A stretch of 64,000 nt of DNA from Toxorhynchites rutilus septentrionalis (GCF_029784135.1 NC_073745.1:57057705-57121704), one strand, 5' to 3'; shown: positions 1-11,741, counted from the first letter of the stretch. Numbers and translations: made by a program. The notes: a model not told the origin generated them from the sequence alone.

Positions 1-1590
1 GAAAAACACATGAGTTTTGCTCATGGAAATTTGGCAGTCTCCCGACTAAGCTATATGGGCCTCCCACAAGGTTCATGTTTGAGCCCCCTTTTATAAAACT
101 TTTATGTTAATGACATCGATAATTGCCTTTCGAGACACTGCACGCTACGTCAACTTGCAGATGATGGAGTGGTTTCCATTAGAGAACCCTCCTCCGCCGA
201 TCTGCAAAGACCATTACAGGATACTTTGGACAATTTGTCCACATGGGCTATCAAGCTGGGTATCGAATTCTCTACGGAGAAAACAGAGATGGTAGTAGTT
301 TTCTAAAAAGCACAAACCCGCAAAATTTCCGCTTCATTTTTTCGGCAAAACAATAACCCACTCTATGAATTTCAAATATCTTGGTGTCTATTTCGATTCT
401 AGATGTACCTGGGGGAGACATATTGCGTATTTGAAACAGAAATGTCTACAGAGAATCAACTTCCTCAAGACGATAACTGGTACATGGTAGGATGCCCATC
501 CAGGGACCTCGTAAGTTTATACAAAACAACGATATTATCGGACCTCGAGTACGGTAGTTTTTGCTTCCGAACGACAGCTAAAACTCATATTCTAAAGATG
601 GAGCGGATACAAGATCGTTGCTTGCATATTGCTTTAGGTTGCATGCAATCGACTCATACGATGAGTCTTGAGGTTCTGGCTGGAGTACTTCCTCTGCCTC
701 TTCGATTTATAAAATTATTATACAGATATCTCATTCGCTGTAAGATTATGAATCCATTGGTAATTGATAATTTCGAAGAACTTCTTCAATTGAATCCAGA
801 GTCAAGGTTCACCACCTTATATGTTGTGTTCCGTACACAAGGATTGCAACCTTCGTCAAGCATCATAAACCAAGACTGTCTATCGTACTTCTGTGATTCC
901 GCTGTGAATTTCAATTTAATCATGCATCAAGAAATACGCGATATTCCAGAACATACACGTTTTGTGTTTATCCCACGGATGTTTTCTTCGAAATTTGGCG
1001 AAGTAAGTTATGATAGAATGTTTTTTACTGATGGATCGTGCATTAATGGCTGCACTGGTTTTGGCATATTTAACGAAAACTTCTGTGCCTATTATAGGTT
1101 GAGAAATCTCTGCTCGGTGTACGTTGCGGAAATGGCTGCAATCTTTCACGCTTTGGAGAAAATTGAATCCTTGTCGATTGATCACTATTTTATCTTTTCA
1201 GATAGCCTCAGCTCAATAGAAGCTAGAAGAACTTTCATTCTGCCAGGGCTCATCTATCGGATTCACTCAGGACACTAGGAAGGCAATCTGACTTACCGGT
1301 TAGAGTCCGGTCCGGCTAGTCGCGACCTCAACCTTATGCTTTCTCTTTACCAATTTATCAAAAGAAATGATATCGCTGTTTGATTCCCTCCCTCCTCATC
1401 AAACCAAACTACCCCACTCGCTCCATCCTAGTCCTAAATCCTAATCCTGTCCAATTAATCTAGTGTTAGATTTAGTTGTTAGTCTTAATTATATTAAAAA
1501 TAAGTCATATTTTAAGGTGAAATTTGACTCTGTTAACGTTAGATAATAAGTAATTGAGTCTGATTAATAAACGTTTTTGGAAAAAAAGAA
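1..1590 (+). mobile_element. Non-LTR retrotransposon 3' part (LOA/I-type, RT + RNase H), decayed
   Basis: The window opens inside a reverse transcriptase. Around 60-170 the reading, with frameshifts, gives LPQGS...LSPL and then QLADDG, the catalytic ADD box. The longest open frame (403-1278) covers the end of RT and an RNase H domain: FTDGS near 1024 (first Asp), VAEMAAI near 1123 (Glu) and FSDSLSSIEA near 1195 (second Asp). A C-terminal RNase H is known from the I, R1 and LOA groups of LINEs, and the QLADD wording resembles mosquito LOA elements. Coding breaks down after 1278. An AT-rich 3' UTR follows to an A-run near 1580. The 5' part lies outside the window. It is a dead copy and the clade assignment is tentative. 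Confidence 0.8.
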
Positions 1591-1639
1591 CATTTTACTC
1601 ATTTTCCGTACAGGTCTAAAATATATTTTAGTGATGTTT

Positions 1640-2560
1640 TCCTTTTCCTCGAAGTATTAAGCTTGAACTTGAGCTTGAGATTGGGCAGACTGTACATTAG
1701 GATGCCAATGAAAATGGTCATCTCTAATTTCAAAAAGTTACCTCGTAAAAAATGTTCACCACCTCGAAAAAACACCCTATGCCAAATATCAGCTCAATCG
1801 GACTTAAGGGAGAGTGGCGCGAAGCGGTTAAAGCTTGAGTTCTTTGAAAATCAAAAATCACCCAAGGGGAGAGTAAAGAAAATCGAAGTTTTCGAAAAAA
1901 AATTTTTGATGCCAAATGTCTTGAAATTGAAACGTCGAGATCTAGTGTCATACCGAAAAAAAGTTGTCAAAAATCGGCACTCTGAGATTTTTTTCCGATT
2001 CCTAAACGAAAAGTATGTCATCATGTAACGAGGGACAGTTATGAATCCTGATTCTCAAGGCTGATTTAGACGATGCCAGTCAGCGCGCTAGTTGAAGTAT
2101 CCAGTGAATAGAGAACAGACACTCTGTTCAAGTTAGAGGCCAATTACATGTTCGATACTGGTACAAGTAACTTGAACAGAGTGTCTGTTCTCTGTTCACT
2201 GGATACTTCAACTAGAGCGTTGACTGGCATCGTCTAAATCAGCCTTCACTTCCCCCCACTAACAACTGTCCCTTCATTGATAGTAGCTAGGGAATCACGC
2301 TATAAAGGTCGCCTCTATAGATTCTGTCCTACGGACGGCGAATATCATACTAATATTCCTCTACCTTCCCCTGCTGGTTACTATAAGGATGTGACCGACG
2401 TCGTTATTGACTATTTTAACCCTTTCGCTACGGCAGTCGGCTCCGTCAGAGTTACACCGCTGAACGGAGCACTGCGCCGAAAAGTGTGCATATCGCGCTG
2501 GTGTGATCGATGCGCAGTATCTATGGTCCAGCCTCCTTCCCCTACAGAGGTTTGAGCAAG
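1640..2560. repeat. Dispersed AT-rich repeat, copy 1 (host of the AGGCTG MITE)
   Basis: This stretch has no gene. It is a copy of a repeat that also occurs, inverted, at 10425-10965: 2249-2520 reads as the reverse complement of about 10623-10905, including the words 'gggaatcacgctataaag' and 'gtgtgcatatcgcg'. A related piece lies at 6660-6850 ('tgccaaatgtctt'). A small open frame at 2277-2555 falls wholly inside the repeat and has no recognisable domain. The copy is interrupted by a MITE at 2058-2245. Confidence 0.7.
2058..2245. mobile_element. 188-bp MITE with long inverted repeats (AGGCTG family), copy 1
   Basis: The element runs from AGGCTGATTTAGACGATGCC to its inverted complement and has arms of about 70 bp that are nearly perfect. 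It is flanked by TCA at 2055-2057 and 2246-2248. The related repeat copy at 10905-10935 has the uninterrupted site (reverse strand 'gattctcacttcc'), which proves the insertion and gives a 3-bp target duplication. A second copy lies at 45616-46479. TIRs with 3-bp duplications fit PIF/Harbinger-type mobilisation, but no transposase is present. Confidence 0.88.
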
Positions 2561-3221
2561 ACGAGTTATCTAAAAAATAATTTATTTTTTTTTTCTCAAC
2601 ATTGAAATCAGTATAGCAAACACAAAAAAACGAACTGATTTTATTCACAGATATAAGTTCAAAAAAATTGCAATGTCAAAAGACATGCCGATACTCAGTC
2701 ATGTCCGCCACAGAGCCGATACGGTCCCGACGAGGCCCTTGCAGCCAAGTGGTCCACCAGAGCACAAGTCCAACCGCAAGCCTTGTTTTGGATTGACTAT
2801 GAATACCCTCATTCAGAAAAATCAAGAAAATTTCCTTTACGAAAAATTCCTAGACCGGTACTTAAAAATCTTTCAATTTAATATCCTTTATATCTGTGCC
2901 ACGCGCGCGACGCTCAAACTTTTGTAGACTACTTTTATTTTTTTTTCAACTAATACAACTATAAAAACAACAAAATAAAAATAAAAATAGTTCATCATCA
3001 CCAGATCATGACAGACATAATAGAGATCAATACAAATTAAAAAAAAAATAATTTAAAAACATTAAATAGTCTACATAATATAATCCGTTAAAAAACTTCG
3101 TCAGGCTAATTGAAAATATTAAAACAAACTACAAAAAATTGTCCACATTAATTATCCGTTCGTATAAAACTTCGTCAATAAAAATCTTCGTCATAAAATT
3201 GAAAAAAAAATCGTTCGACTG

Positions 3222-4935
3222 TTAATTAAAGACAGCTTTCACGTGTGAAATACAGTTCCTCTTTAATTCTGTTAGTGTTGTTGCGCATTCAATATGTCTT
3301 GGTATCGAGTTGAAAACATTCATTCCTTTGAAGTACAACGAATTTTGTGAAGCACATGACAAGAAATTAGGTGTTCTTAATTCATTCGCGTTTCTAGTGT
3401 TATATCTATGGAAATCACTTCCTCTTTCAACTCGATCACACAAATATCGAGGCAGCAAACCGTTAATTACATTAAAACTGAACACCATAGTTAAATAGAC
3501 AATTCTTTGCTTCACGGATAACCATTGCAGAGGGTCCAACATTAAAGATGAGGATGTGAATCTGTTACATTTTAGTATCAACCGCATTATTTTGTTTTGC
3601 AAGCGCTGTAATCTCGATATTTGTGTATCATTGGCTAAAAATAATATGGAAGAACAAAAGTCTAAATGAGGAGAGATGATTGATTTGTATAGCTGTATTT
3701 TGCTGCAAATAGTTAAATCGTTTTTCAATCGGCATAAGATTCCATACTTCTTGGCAATTTTCTTGATGACATAGTCAATGTGAGTATTGAACTTGAGTTT
3801 GTCATCAATAATCACGCCAAGATATTTAATCTCCCGAACGCGATCAATGGTCTCATCATCAATTACAATTGAGACGTTTTCATTAGAACGATTTCGTGAG
3901 ATTACCATAAATTTAGTTTTATTTATATTCAACTTCAATTGCTTATACTTCAACCATCTACTTAAAGAACGCAAATCTCCATTCAAATGTAAAACGACCT
4001 GATTCAAATCAATAGCTGCAATGAATAACACAGTATCATCTGCAAAAAGGTTAATATCACAAAATCGTAAAACTCGTCGCATGTCGTTGATGTACATAAT
4101 AAATAAAAGGGGCCCTAATACACTTCCCTGAGGTACTCCAAGATTATTCCCTACGGGACTGGAAATTGAATCATTAAAAATAGTCCGTTGAGTTCTGTCA
4201 TACAAATAACTTTCAAACCATTTATATGCAGTACTCGTAATTCCAAAGCGCTTAATCGTATTCAACAACAAGGGCCTAGAAATTGTCTCGAAAGCGCGTT
4301 TTAGATCCAAGAAAACAGCAATTATGGTATCTTTACATTCTAATTTCTTTTTCCATTTTGCTAACACCAAGTTCAATGCGGGTTCACACGAATGTCCTTC
4401 CCGATATCCCGATTGTTCTGGTATTAGCAAAGCGTTGAGATTTAAATATTTCAACAGCTGGCCTTTCACAACTAATTCTAATATTTTCTCTAATGTGTGC
4501 AACATGTTGATGGGACGAAACTCTTCGGCTTTAATCGTTCCAGCAACCTTTTGAATAGGAACTATGAAAGATTCCTTCCACACCTGAGGCACATGCCCAG
4601 TTAATAGAGACTGATTAATAAGGTCCAGCAAGATGTGATCAAAGACATGAAAGCAATCTTGAACAACTCTAGCATTAACATTATCCACTCCAGCCGTTTT
4701 TCCTAAAGAAAAGCAAATAGTTCTAAGTTCATTTAATGTAATTGGGTGAAATCTTTCAAATCTACAATTACTATCAACCGGCTGTTTTATTTCATCAGGT
4801 TCATCGACCAATTCAATGGACTGATTGATCAATGAAACACTATTGACAAAATAATCGTTAAACTTAGATGCTATAGCCTGTTCAGACTGTTCAAGCGTGC
4901 CATTAAAAGTTATGGACCGCGGTTTGCTATTACTA
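3222..4935 (-). pseudogene. Reverse transcriptase ORF of the CR1-like element
   Basis: A 536-codon open frame begins at an internal Met (4832), and coding clearly continues upstream to the transposon junction at 4935. RT motifs in order: ITLNELRTICFSLG (thumb-proximal region), GVDNVNARV, a PIQK/FRPINML block, FLDLKRAFETI (catalytic region A), VPQGSVLGPLLFIMYINDM (region B), FADDTVLFI (region C, catalytic Asp pair) and KYLGVIID. The C-terminal part with SPHLDFCSSILF and RLQRLQNKIMRLI is typical of CR1/L2 ORF2. The body is remarkably open, but the element lacks ORF1 and most of the endonuclease, so it cannot move on its own. Confidence 0.85.
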
Positions 4936-6013
4936 AAGGGTGTGTCACATCAAATTGCACCACGGAAAAAACGCTGTAGAAATTTAATTTTTAGTAATTA
5001 TATCTTCAGCTTTCGCTTATAATCAGATAAGAGTGTATAGATCACGTTCGCCATGCTTCACTGTCAATTTTTCGTAAATTTAGAAAAATGTCGTCGAACG
5101 AAAAAGAGCGTCGTGAATTAATCCTGTGCACTCATTTCGAGAATCCGGAGTTGTCACATCGGGACATCAGTAAAATGCTGGGAATCGTCCAATCCACGGT
5201 CAGCAGAGTACTAAAACGATACTTCGAGAACCTAACCATCGACCGGAAGGAGAAGAACGGCAAAAATGGATGCTCCGTCAGTGAAAAAGATCACAAGCGC
5301 GTAGTTAAGCAGTTTAGAAGTGATCCGAGAAGTTTCGTCAGCTGCCGGGCCTGTTGTTCTTCTCCGCAGAGGACAAATTCAGCGTTCCGGAGGAGATTCG
5401 CAAGCAGAAACTATCCAAGTTTGCCAAAAAGTACATGGTGTGGCAAGCGATCTGCTCTTGCGGAAAGCGGAGCGCCCCCTTCGTGTTGACCGGCACGGTA
5501 AACGGGCAGGTTTACCTTAAGGAGTGCCTACAGAAGCGCTTACTACCACTATTGAAGCAGCACGAGGGCCCGACCATCTTCTGGCCGGATCTCGCTTTGT
5601 GCCACTATTCAAAGGACGTGTTGGAGTGGTACGAAGCCAACGGGGTCACCTTCATTCCAAAGGAAATGAACCCGCCCAACGCGCCGGAGCTTCGCCCAAT
5701 AGAGAAATATTGGGCGATTATGAAGCAGGCCCTCCGGAAGAACCCAAAAGTTGTCAAATCGGAGGCGGACTTCAAGAGAAAATGGATTTCTGTTCAAAAA
5801 AAACTACAACCTGACGTTGTACAGAACCTCATGGACGGGGTAAAGAGGAAGGTGCGAGCATACGGGCTTGGGCTCGAAGTATGAATAAAAAGAAAATGCC
5901 AAAAGTTGTTTAATAGTTTTTATTTTACTGTCTAAAATTTTCAAAAGGATCGGTCTACTGGGCGAATTTCTACAGCGTTTTTTCCGTGATGCAATTTGAT
6001 GTGACACACCCTT
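4936..6013 (+). mobile_element. ITmD37E (DD37E) DNA transposon, copy A, internal deletion
   Basis: TIRs begin AAGGGTGTGTCACATCAAAT and end with the complement. The TA duplications are at 4934-4935 and 6014-6015. The copy is 1078 bp against 1295 bp for the complete one at 28889-30183. It sits inside the CR1-like element and its removal rejoins that coding region. The transposase is broken: an N-terminal piece (5088 on) runs to RSDPRSF, then jumps to the sequence coding LPGLLFF, losing the region with the first catalytic Asp. Confidence 0.92.
5088..5884 (+). pseudogene. ITmD37E transposase, deleted middle
   Basis: The N-terminal helix-turn-helix part (MSSNEKERRELILCTHF, then SHRDISKMLGIVQSTVSRVL) is in the frame from 5088. 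The catalytic C-terminal half continues in a different frame (5354-5884), with WPDLALCHYSKDVLEWY and PELRPIEKYW, ending GLGLEV. Compared with the intact copy, about 220 bp are missing between them, including the DDETYV segment with the first catalytic Asp. The protein cannot be active. Confidence 0.9.
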
Positions 6014-6559
6014 TAGGTTTTAATAAAGAATTCAAAATTTTCCATAACTCCTTGCTGTTGCTTTGATGCAGATCAATCTTCCTCTGAATATATTCACAAC
6101 GAGTTTTCTCAATCGATTGTGAATATCTATTGCGCGCGTTTGTGTACATATTCCAATGATTTCCATCATTTGTTCTACAAAATTTCTTGTACCATCTGTC
6201 TCTCTCACGTTTAAGGCGCAAAAGATCCAAAGTGTACCAGCTGTTCGAGTTTTTCAAAGGTACAAACTTTTGCGTCACCAGCTGATTTGTACACGTTTTC
6301 AAGGTAATAGTTAGAACAGCTCTGATTCATCTAAATTATCGACCTCGAATGGAAAATCCAGTCTTCTCGTCACAAAATTCGAAACAGCATGTTTCGAATA
6401 TTTCCTCCAGCACTTTAATTTAACAAACTCGTCGTTTGCCACGAAATTATCTACAATATTGATAACTAAGGTCTCATGATCGGTTATTTTCAAATTGGTA
6501 TCCGTGACTGTGTTAATAGTTTCAAAATTGGAATAAACATTATCAGTTAAAGTTTAACT

Positions 6560-7800
6560 GTGCCTGGAAATACGCGTGAATTCATGTACTGTTTGTTTCA
6601 AATTGAATAGTTATCTCGATTTTTCATTCGGAACTTGCTACGACATGTTGATTTGCATGATAATATAACCTATGCAAAATATTAGCTCATTCGGACTTCA
6701 TTTACTGGTGTCACAAACGTTAAAATTGGAGTTTTTTTTGAAAAACGAAAAATCACCGACGATCGAGGTTTTCAAAAAAAAGTTTGGTGCCAAATGTCTT
6801 AAAATTGCATTAATCGTCGAGATTTACAGTTATCTCGAAATTTGTTTTTGGTAAAAAAAGACGGGTGGGTAATGTCGGTGACATAATCGGAGTGACGTAG
6901 GACTATACAAAGGGGACAGCTTTTGCTAAATATATATTTTAAATATATTGTTTTATTTTCTTCTCCTTCGTGAATACCTCTACCTATCTACCTGAAAAAT
7001 GGATTAGTTTACTGTTTACTCTTTATGAACATGTTGGGGGTTCTGAAAAGAACCTTTGGTGTTGTGCTTTTGTTTTTTTTTACAAACTTGATTCTTGATT
7101 TTTTTCTGAAGGCTTTGTACTTATTAAATGTTCAACGCCGGGCATCTTTCGGCGTATGCACATATCGTACAATCAAAATGATGGCTGTGATAGGGAATGA
7201 ATAGGTGGTCATCAGCTCATTCACTCTCATATATTTCACTATTGAGCACATTACCGTACCTTAAACTGTGGTTTCGGAGACGAATGAATTGTAAGATTTG
7301 TAGTCTCCGCAAACAAAGTAAATAAAAATGAAAAAGAACTGAGGTCTTGGAGACGAACTCTACGATCTGTCGAGAAATAAACGAGCTATAAGCGTTCTGA
7401 AAAACTAACAGTAAATACAGGGACGGATGACCTTCGGATTAAAGTCCTTTAAAATAAGAACAGAGCAGCAGGAAATACATAGCTCATCGTGTTTCTCCTT
7501 AGTTATTTCTCTATGCAATGCAGATGTAACGTCAGTCAATTTTCAACATCAGTTATCAACCAAAGAAAGCAGTTCTTGCTACCGAGAAAATTCGTGAATG
7601 CCATCCTGCATACAATGTGTTGTAAGTTGAAGCCACTATTAATTCGGGAACCATACATGGGTTTGTGAAAACTGAATGATGAATTTAAAAGACCCCAACC
7701 ACTAATAAGTTCAAGAACAAACATAAACAAAAAAAATCAGTTTATATTATATGTCATATTATGTCACTTTAGAATGCATTGGTATTGTGAAAAACTTTTA
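6560..7800. other. Intergenic, decayed repeat then no recognisable feature
   Basis: 6660-6850 is a fragment of the repeat family seen at 1640-2560. From about 6860 ('gtgacgtaggactat') a short piece resembles the end of the GACGTAGGACTACGTC element described at 17888. I see no gene, RNA or TIR pair in 6950-7800. Confidence 0.5.
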
Positions 7801-7825
7801 ATAACTCTTCTTTGAAAGGTTTAAT

Positions 7826-7841
7826 GGCCCTGAAAAGCGCC
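7826..7841 (-). terminator. Histone 3' stem-loop remnant (H2A copy 1)
   Basis: On the minus strand the sequence is GGCGCTTTTCAGGGCC, one stem mismatch away from the canonical metazoan replication-dependent histone stem-loop GGCYCTTTTCAGRGCC. It lies just downstream of the H2A pseudogene, where the stem-loop for 3' end processing belongs. Confidence 0.75.
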
Positions 7842-8224
7842 GTGTTGTACGGTGGCTGGTTTTGCCACCAAAGCAGTCTGTATATACAAACTTTTTCTTT
7901 CTTCTACCTGCTGCCGTTTTCGATTGCATTTGCCACTCGCTGAAACTAGTTGTTGCCTTGATGAGCGCCGAACCGAAGCTGCTCTGCTCTTGATGCGTGT
8001 TTTCTGACTGTCGTGAGCAGCTTTGCAAGCCAACTCGAGCACTCCGACGGCTGAAACTCTATAATCGCTGTTAGGTATACTGGTGCTCCGGCACCAATCC
8101 GTTCGGTCTAGTCACCCTTGTGGACCAATCAGTGAATGCGACCAACAGGGAACTGGAGACCTGTACGGTTCGAGTGAGACTTTGCCTTTCCCTTAACTTG
8201 TCCTCCTTTGTTACGTCCACACGT
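7836..8224 (-). pseudogene. Histone H2A pseudogene
   Basis: Minus strand. The N-terminus reads [20 protein letters not shown] then PVGRIH, which is clearly histone H2A. After a frameshift come GAPVYL, VLELACKAAHDSQKTRI (canonical VLELAGNAARDNKKTRI) and IQTALVAKPA (canonical IQAVLLPKK). Large parts of the histone fold are missing or scrambled, the start codon is lost and the frame breaks several times. A divergent H2B pseudogene starts about 300 bp away, the usual H2A-H2B head-to-head pairing. Confidence 0.85.
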
Positions 8225-8517
8225 CCACGTTGCTGCTTGTTTTCTTTTTATGATGTGATGCGATGCGATGTTAAACGATGCCGTACAACCACACTGGTTT
8301 ACGGTTTGAAAGAAAATGAGATATTTTTTCGGGGTCCGCGCGTTTTGTACTCTAGCGGTACACACTCACAGGATAGAGACAAATCGACAGACTCAGCTAA
8401 AGGGGCGAGTCCAACGAGACGAACGAATGAGCGTTAAAAGGCAGCGATGGCAAAAAAATATATTCATCACGATTTGTTCGCTCGTTGGATTCACATGCAG
8501 TTGTTTCTAACAAATAC

Positions 8518-8880
8518 GAAGGCACCGAAGACTAGTGGAATAGTGGAAAATCCGCCAAAAAGTTCGGCACGGCGCAGAAGAAACCGGAAACCGACAGGAA
8601 GAAAGAGAAGGAATCATATGCTATCTACATCACAAGGTGCTGAAGCAGGTTCATTCCGACACCGGTTTCTCATCGAAGGCGATGAGCGTCATGAGCTTCG
8701 TCAATACATCTTTGAGCGTATCGTAGCGGAAGCCTCGCGTCTGATCCACTACAATAAGCGGTCAACCATTACGGCGTGGGAAATTCAGATTGCAATCAGT
8801 TTGTTGCTGCCCGGTGAACTTGTATGCGGTTTCCGAAGGTACCAAAGCGGTGACGAAGTATACCAGCTCGAAGTATACCA
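8518..8880 (+). pseudogene. Histone H2B pseudogene
   Basis: Reading across frames from 8518 gives KAPKTSG, then [46 protein letters not shown] and LLLPGEL, followed by VPKR and a KYTSS-like end. This is the full order of histone H2B segments. At least three frameshifts, plus substitutions in the alpha-C region, show it is dead. It diverges from the H2A pseudogene on the other strand. An apparent 166-aa frame at 8447-8947 mixes correct and shifted segments and is not a real protein. Confidence 0.88.
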
Positions 8881-9099
8881 TACCAGAGTTTATTGTTTTG
8901 TTATCACTCGATATCCCCATCTTGTTCGGCTAAACCTTCCTGTTTAGGGATTGCGTTTACCACTCGCCACCGCTTTCACAGTTGGAAAATTTCTTCCCAT
9001 CCAGATTGTGACATGTTGTACAGTAAATTATACTTAATGCGACTTGCCGAAGCACCACTCAGTGTCGCATTGGAGGCGATTTTAACCTGTAATTGAACA

Positions 9100-9470
9100 T
9101 TTACGATGACAGTGGTACAGTGTCGACTTTCAATGTGGGGTCATAATTTGGACCCCGATTTCTATGTTTACAAAAATGTCCAACTAAATATGTTGCATTA
9201 CATGTCCGTCCAATTAGCTAAATGTCGAAATAAATGTAAATATGTAAATGTAAAGTGCACTTTAAATCTGGAAGCAATTTAAGAATTGGTGAAAATTTAA
9301 TGATTGCGAAAGTCCACAACCATCAATAAGCTCAGAACAACTGACAAATTCACATACTCATCATATCTTGGCAAACAAATTATGAAAAAATCAATTTGTG
9401 TTTTATTATTATTTTGGATATTATTTTAGAATGCATTGAACTGTATTTCGTAAACTCTTTTTTGAAAGGT
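9100..9470. other. No gene recognised
   Basis: AT-rich sequence between the H2B pseudogene and the second H2A remnant. 9300-9470 resembles 7660-7815 (for example 'gaaaggtttaatggccctga'), so the two histone remnants share a downstream flank and the block was duplicated before or during decay. Confidence 0.5.
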
Positions 9471-9475
9471 TTAAT

Positions 9476-9745
9476 GGCCCTGATAAGCGCCGTGTTTTAT
9501 GGAATGGTTCCAATTTAGAAAACTCGTGGTTTTGAAAAAAAACCATTTCGAACGCCCTTCATGCCGCCTTGTTCTGGATTTGCCACCAAAGCAGTTTGTA
9601 TAAAGAACAATTTTTTTCTTCTGCTACATGCAACTACCTGCAACTGCTTGTTGTGTTGTGTCCACGGAACCGATTGTGGTCTGTTCTGAATGCGGGTTTT
9701 CTTATTGTCGCGATCCTCCTTTGCTCCTTTGCCATGTCCAGACAT
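9476..9745 (-). pseudogene. Second histone H2A pseudogene, internally deleted
   Basis: On the minus strand MSGHGKGAKE, the H2A start, is fused directly to RDNKKTRI from the middle of the histone fold, then scrambled sequence, then IQTALVAN from the C-terminus. About 60 residues of the fold are gone. A decayed 3' stem-loop follows at 9476-9491 (GGCGCTTATCAGGGCC on -, one loop change from the first copy). With 7836-8880 this suggests remnants of a tandem histone cluster. Confidence 0.82.
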
Positions 9746-9749
9746 GGCT

Positions 9750-10425
9750 GCTTGTGTTGGTTTGTTGATGTGATGTGATGCGAAACGATGTGGTGTACGG
9801 TTTGGATGAGAATGAGCGTTACGGAAGGAAGGAAGGTAGGTCTTGTATTATAGAGACTTTAAACTTTTGCAGTTCATTCGTCTCTAGCCTTGAGAAAGGC
9901 CCTTTGAAAACTCTACTCTATTTACTCCAGCGCTACCACCTCCACCCTCTTGCCTTGAGAAAGGCACTCGATCCCTCGCCGTCCAGCTCGTCCAGCAACG
10001 ATGTTGTCCAGTCGGTGTCCACACAAAGAAAGAGCGTTACGGCAGCGGAGCGGGGAGTTTTAAGCTGACTGGCTGACTCTAGAATTACGCATGTGTGAGA
10101 CTGCGACCAATGTTTCGTTCATTTTTTTCTTTTTCCTTTCCAATCGTGCTTCTTTATATTTCGCTGCTGCTCTGGTTGCCCGTTTTGGTCGGTACGATTT
10201 GAGGAGCACAAAATGAACCAATCAAAAATGGGCACATAGTGTATTTGGACAATGCTTGATATTTCACAATTATTCAATTATTTATCTCAAGAAAAATGAA
10301 ATGTTATTCGTTATGATAGATGCGTAGATATATTTCCTATCAATTGATGCAAACACCTTTGCGATCTATTGAGAAATGCCCGAGTTTTAAGCGTTCCAAA
10401 TCTTGCATTTTTTCCTACTTGTTCA
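9750..10425. other. Histone-spacer-like sequence and dispersed repeat motif
   Basis: 9780-9840 matches the spacer next to the first H2A pseudogene (8270-8320), both with 'tacggtttg'. At 9890-10020 the word 'ccttgagaaaggc' occurs twice, followed by 'cgccgtccagctcgtccagc', which also occurs in altered form in the tandem array at 31795 and 32710. No intact gene. Confidence 0.5.
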
Positions 10426-10965
10426 GTGCCTAGATTTTCATTTCACCCCCTATATCTTCCGGTTAGACGTAGTCCTACGTCAAAAATGTTTTATTGGCAT
10501 TTTATTCCGCCTGAAAGATCGATTTTTGACATTTTTTTTTTGAGATAACTGTAAATCTCGATGTGTCATGCAATTTTCTGGCGATGCCAAAATGCCGGTT
10601 TTTGGCAAAAAAAAAATTCGAGATGACACTAGATACTGCACATCGATCACACCAGCGCGATATGCACACTTTTCGGCGCAGTGCTCCGTTCAGCGGTATC
10701 ACTCTGACGGAGCCGACTGCCGTAGCGAAAGGGTTAAATAGTCAATAACGACGTCACTCACATCCTTACAGTAACCAGGGGAAGGGAAGGAATGTTAGTA
10801 TGATATTCGCTGTCCGAAGGACATAATCTATAGAGGCGGTCGCGGACATAATCTTTATAGCGTGATTCCCTAGCGATTATCAACGAAGGGACAGTAGTTA
10901 GTGGGGGGGAAGTGAGAATCAGGATTCATAACTGGCCATCGTTACATGATTCTCCAAAAAACATA
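10425..10965. repeat. Dispersed AT-rich repeat, copy 2 (empty MITE site)
   Basis: Inverted relative to 1640-2560. It retains the unoccupied target 'ggaagtgagaatcagg' at about 10908-10925, where copy 1 carries the 188-bp MITE. Its left edge holds 'gttagacgtagtcctacgtc', shared with 57090-57110 and the GACGTAGGACTACGTC element. Confidence 0.7.
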
Positions 10966-11490
10966 AGCTCATCATGGTATAGGGAGCATTTTCTTTGTTT
11001 TTATGCCAAATATGATTTAACGCAGAAATATCTTCTGTTAAACTGTATGTCACTCGAAAGAATCAGCAATACGTGCAGTCTGGCACAATAACCGCCAAGG
11101 AATGCAGTGCTATTAAAGCAGAAGGTGGCTAAAATTACATTAGATTTGTATTCTTTCGGCACACGTCAATCTAATCTCGCCCCGATAGGCCGTTCCACGT
11201 ACAATTGAAATTACTCCATCTGCGTTGAATAAATGCGCCCGCGATATCGATAAAAAGAACGGAATCATGTGGAATCTCGAAAACCGACGCGTCACCTTTT
11301 GCCGTGTTCATTCACATGTTGATCCAACCCAGCCCACTGCAGGCATACTTCCTTCGGAATGCCCGCTCAGCGGCCCGGTCCGATCCTCACACATTGTCAG
11401 AGGGGGTTCGCACGGTCGTCGCTTTTTTTCCGCTTCTCTCTTCGCGCATTCAGCTCTTCGGCAGATATACAGAAATCCCCTCAGCACATG

Positions 11491-11530
11491 TATAAAGTTT
11501 AAATCTACAAAAATTCGCATCGCAATCATT
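11491..11530 (+). promoter_or_regulatory. Core promoter candidate of the five-exon secreted-protein gene
   Basis: TATAAAG at 11491-11497 is followed by an initiator-like TCATT at 11526-11530. The spacing is about 37 bp, slightly longer than the usual 30. The 5' UTR would be about 210 bp. The inference rests on motif and position only. Confidence 0.45.
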
Positions 11531-11741
11531 CGCTGAGTGTTGGACAGAGCGCATCACTGGATCCTCGCCAAGAGTGTTGTTTTTTGCTTATCACGGTTAC
11601 TCACAATCATCTCACCTGGGTGTTATTTTTATTTCCAACGCTTCCAACGTGTGTATGACTGATTATCCCTTTTTATAGTGCTCCCGCGCGAGATCATTCC
11701 GAAGAAGTGAGTTCAAGTTCGAGGTATTAATCGTTATAAAA

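Larger units (their letters stand above)
2936..6560 (-). mobile_element. CR1/L2-like non-LTR retrotransposon, 5' truncated, split by a DNA transposon
   Basis: Minus-strand element. Its 3' end is an A-rich tract (T-run on + near 2936-2950). The 5' end is lost inside the endonuclease domain near 6560. The ITmD37E element at 4936-6013 interrupts it. Pieces in order: the end of the endonuclease (6493-6311, ITDHETLVI), a linker (6302-6014, Arg/Lys-rich, ends LLKPK), and RT with the downstream region (4935-3222). The RT word VPQGSVLGPLLF and the FADDT box suggest the CR1/L2 group rather than Jockey. Confidence 0.82.

Noticed and set aside
5524..5814. 96-codon frame, also at 29088-29378
   Set aside because: Both are shadow frames inside the ITmD37E transposase gene and simply follow that element's sequence.
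8447..8947. 166-codon frame over the H2B region taken as an intact gene
   Set aside because: Only parts are in the H2B frame; the ESYAIYI segment and the C-terminus are in other frames, so it is a pseudogene.
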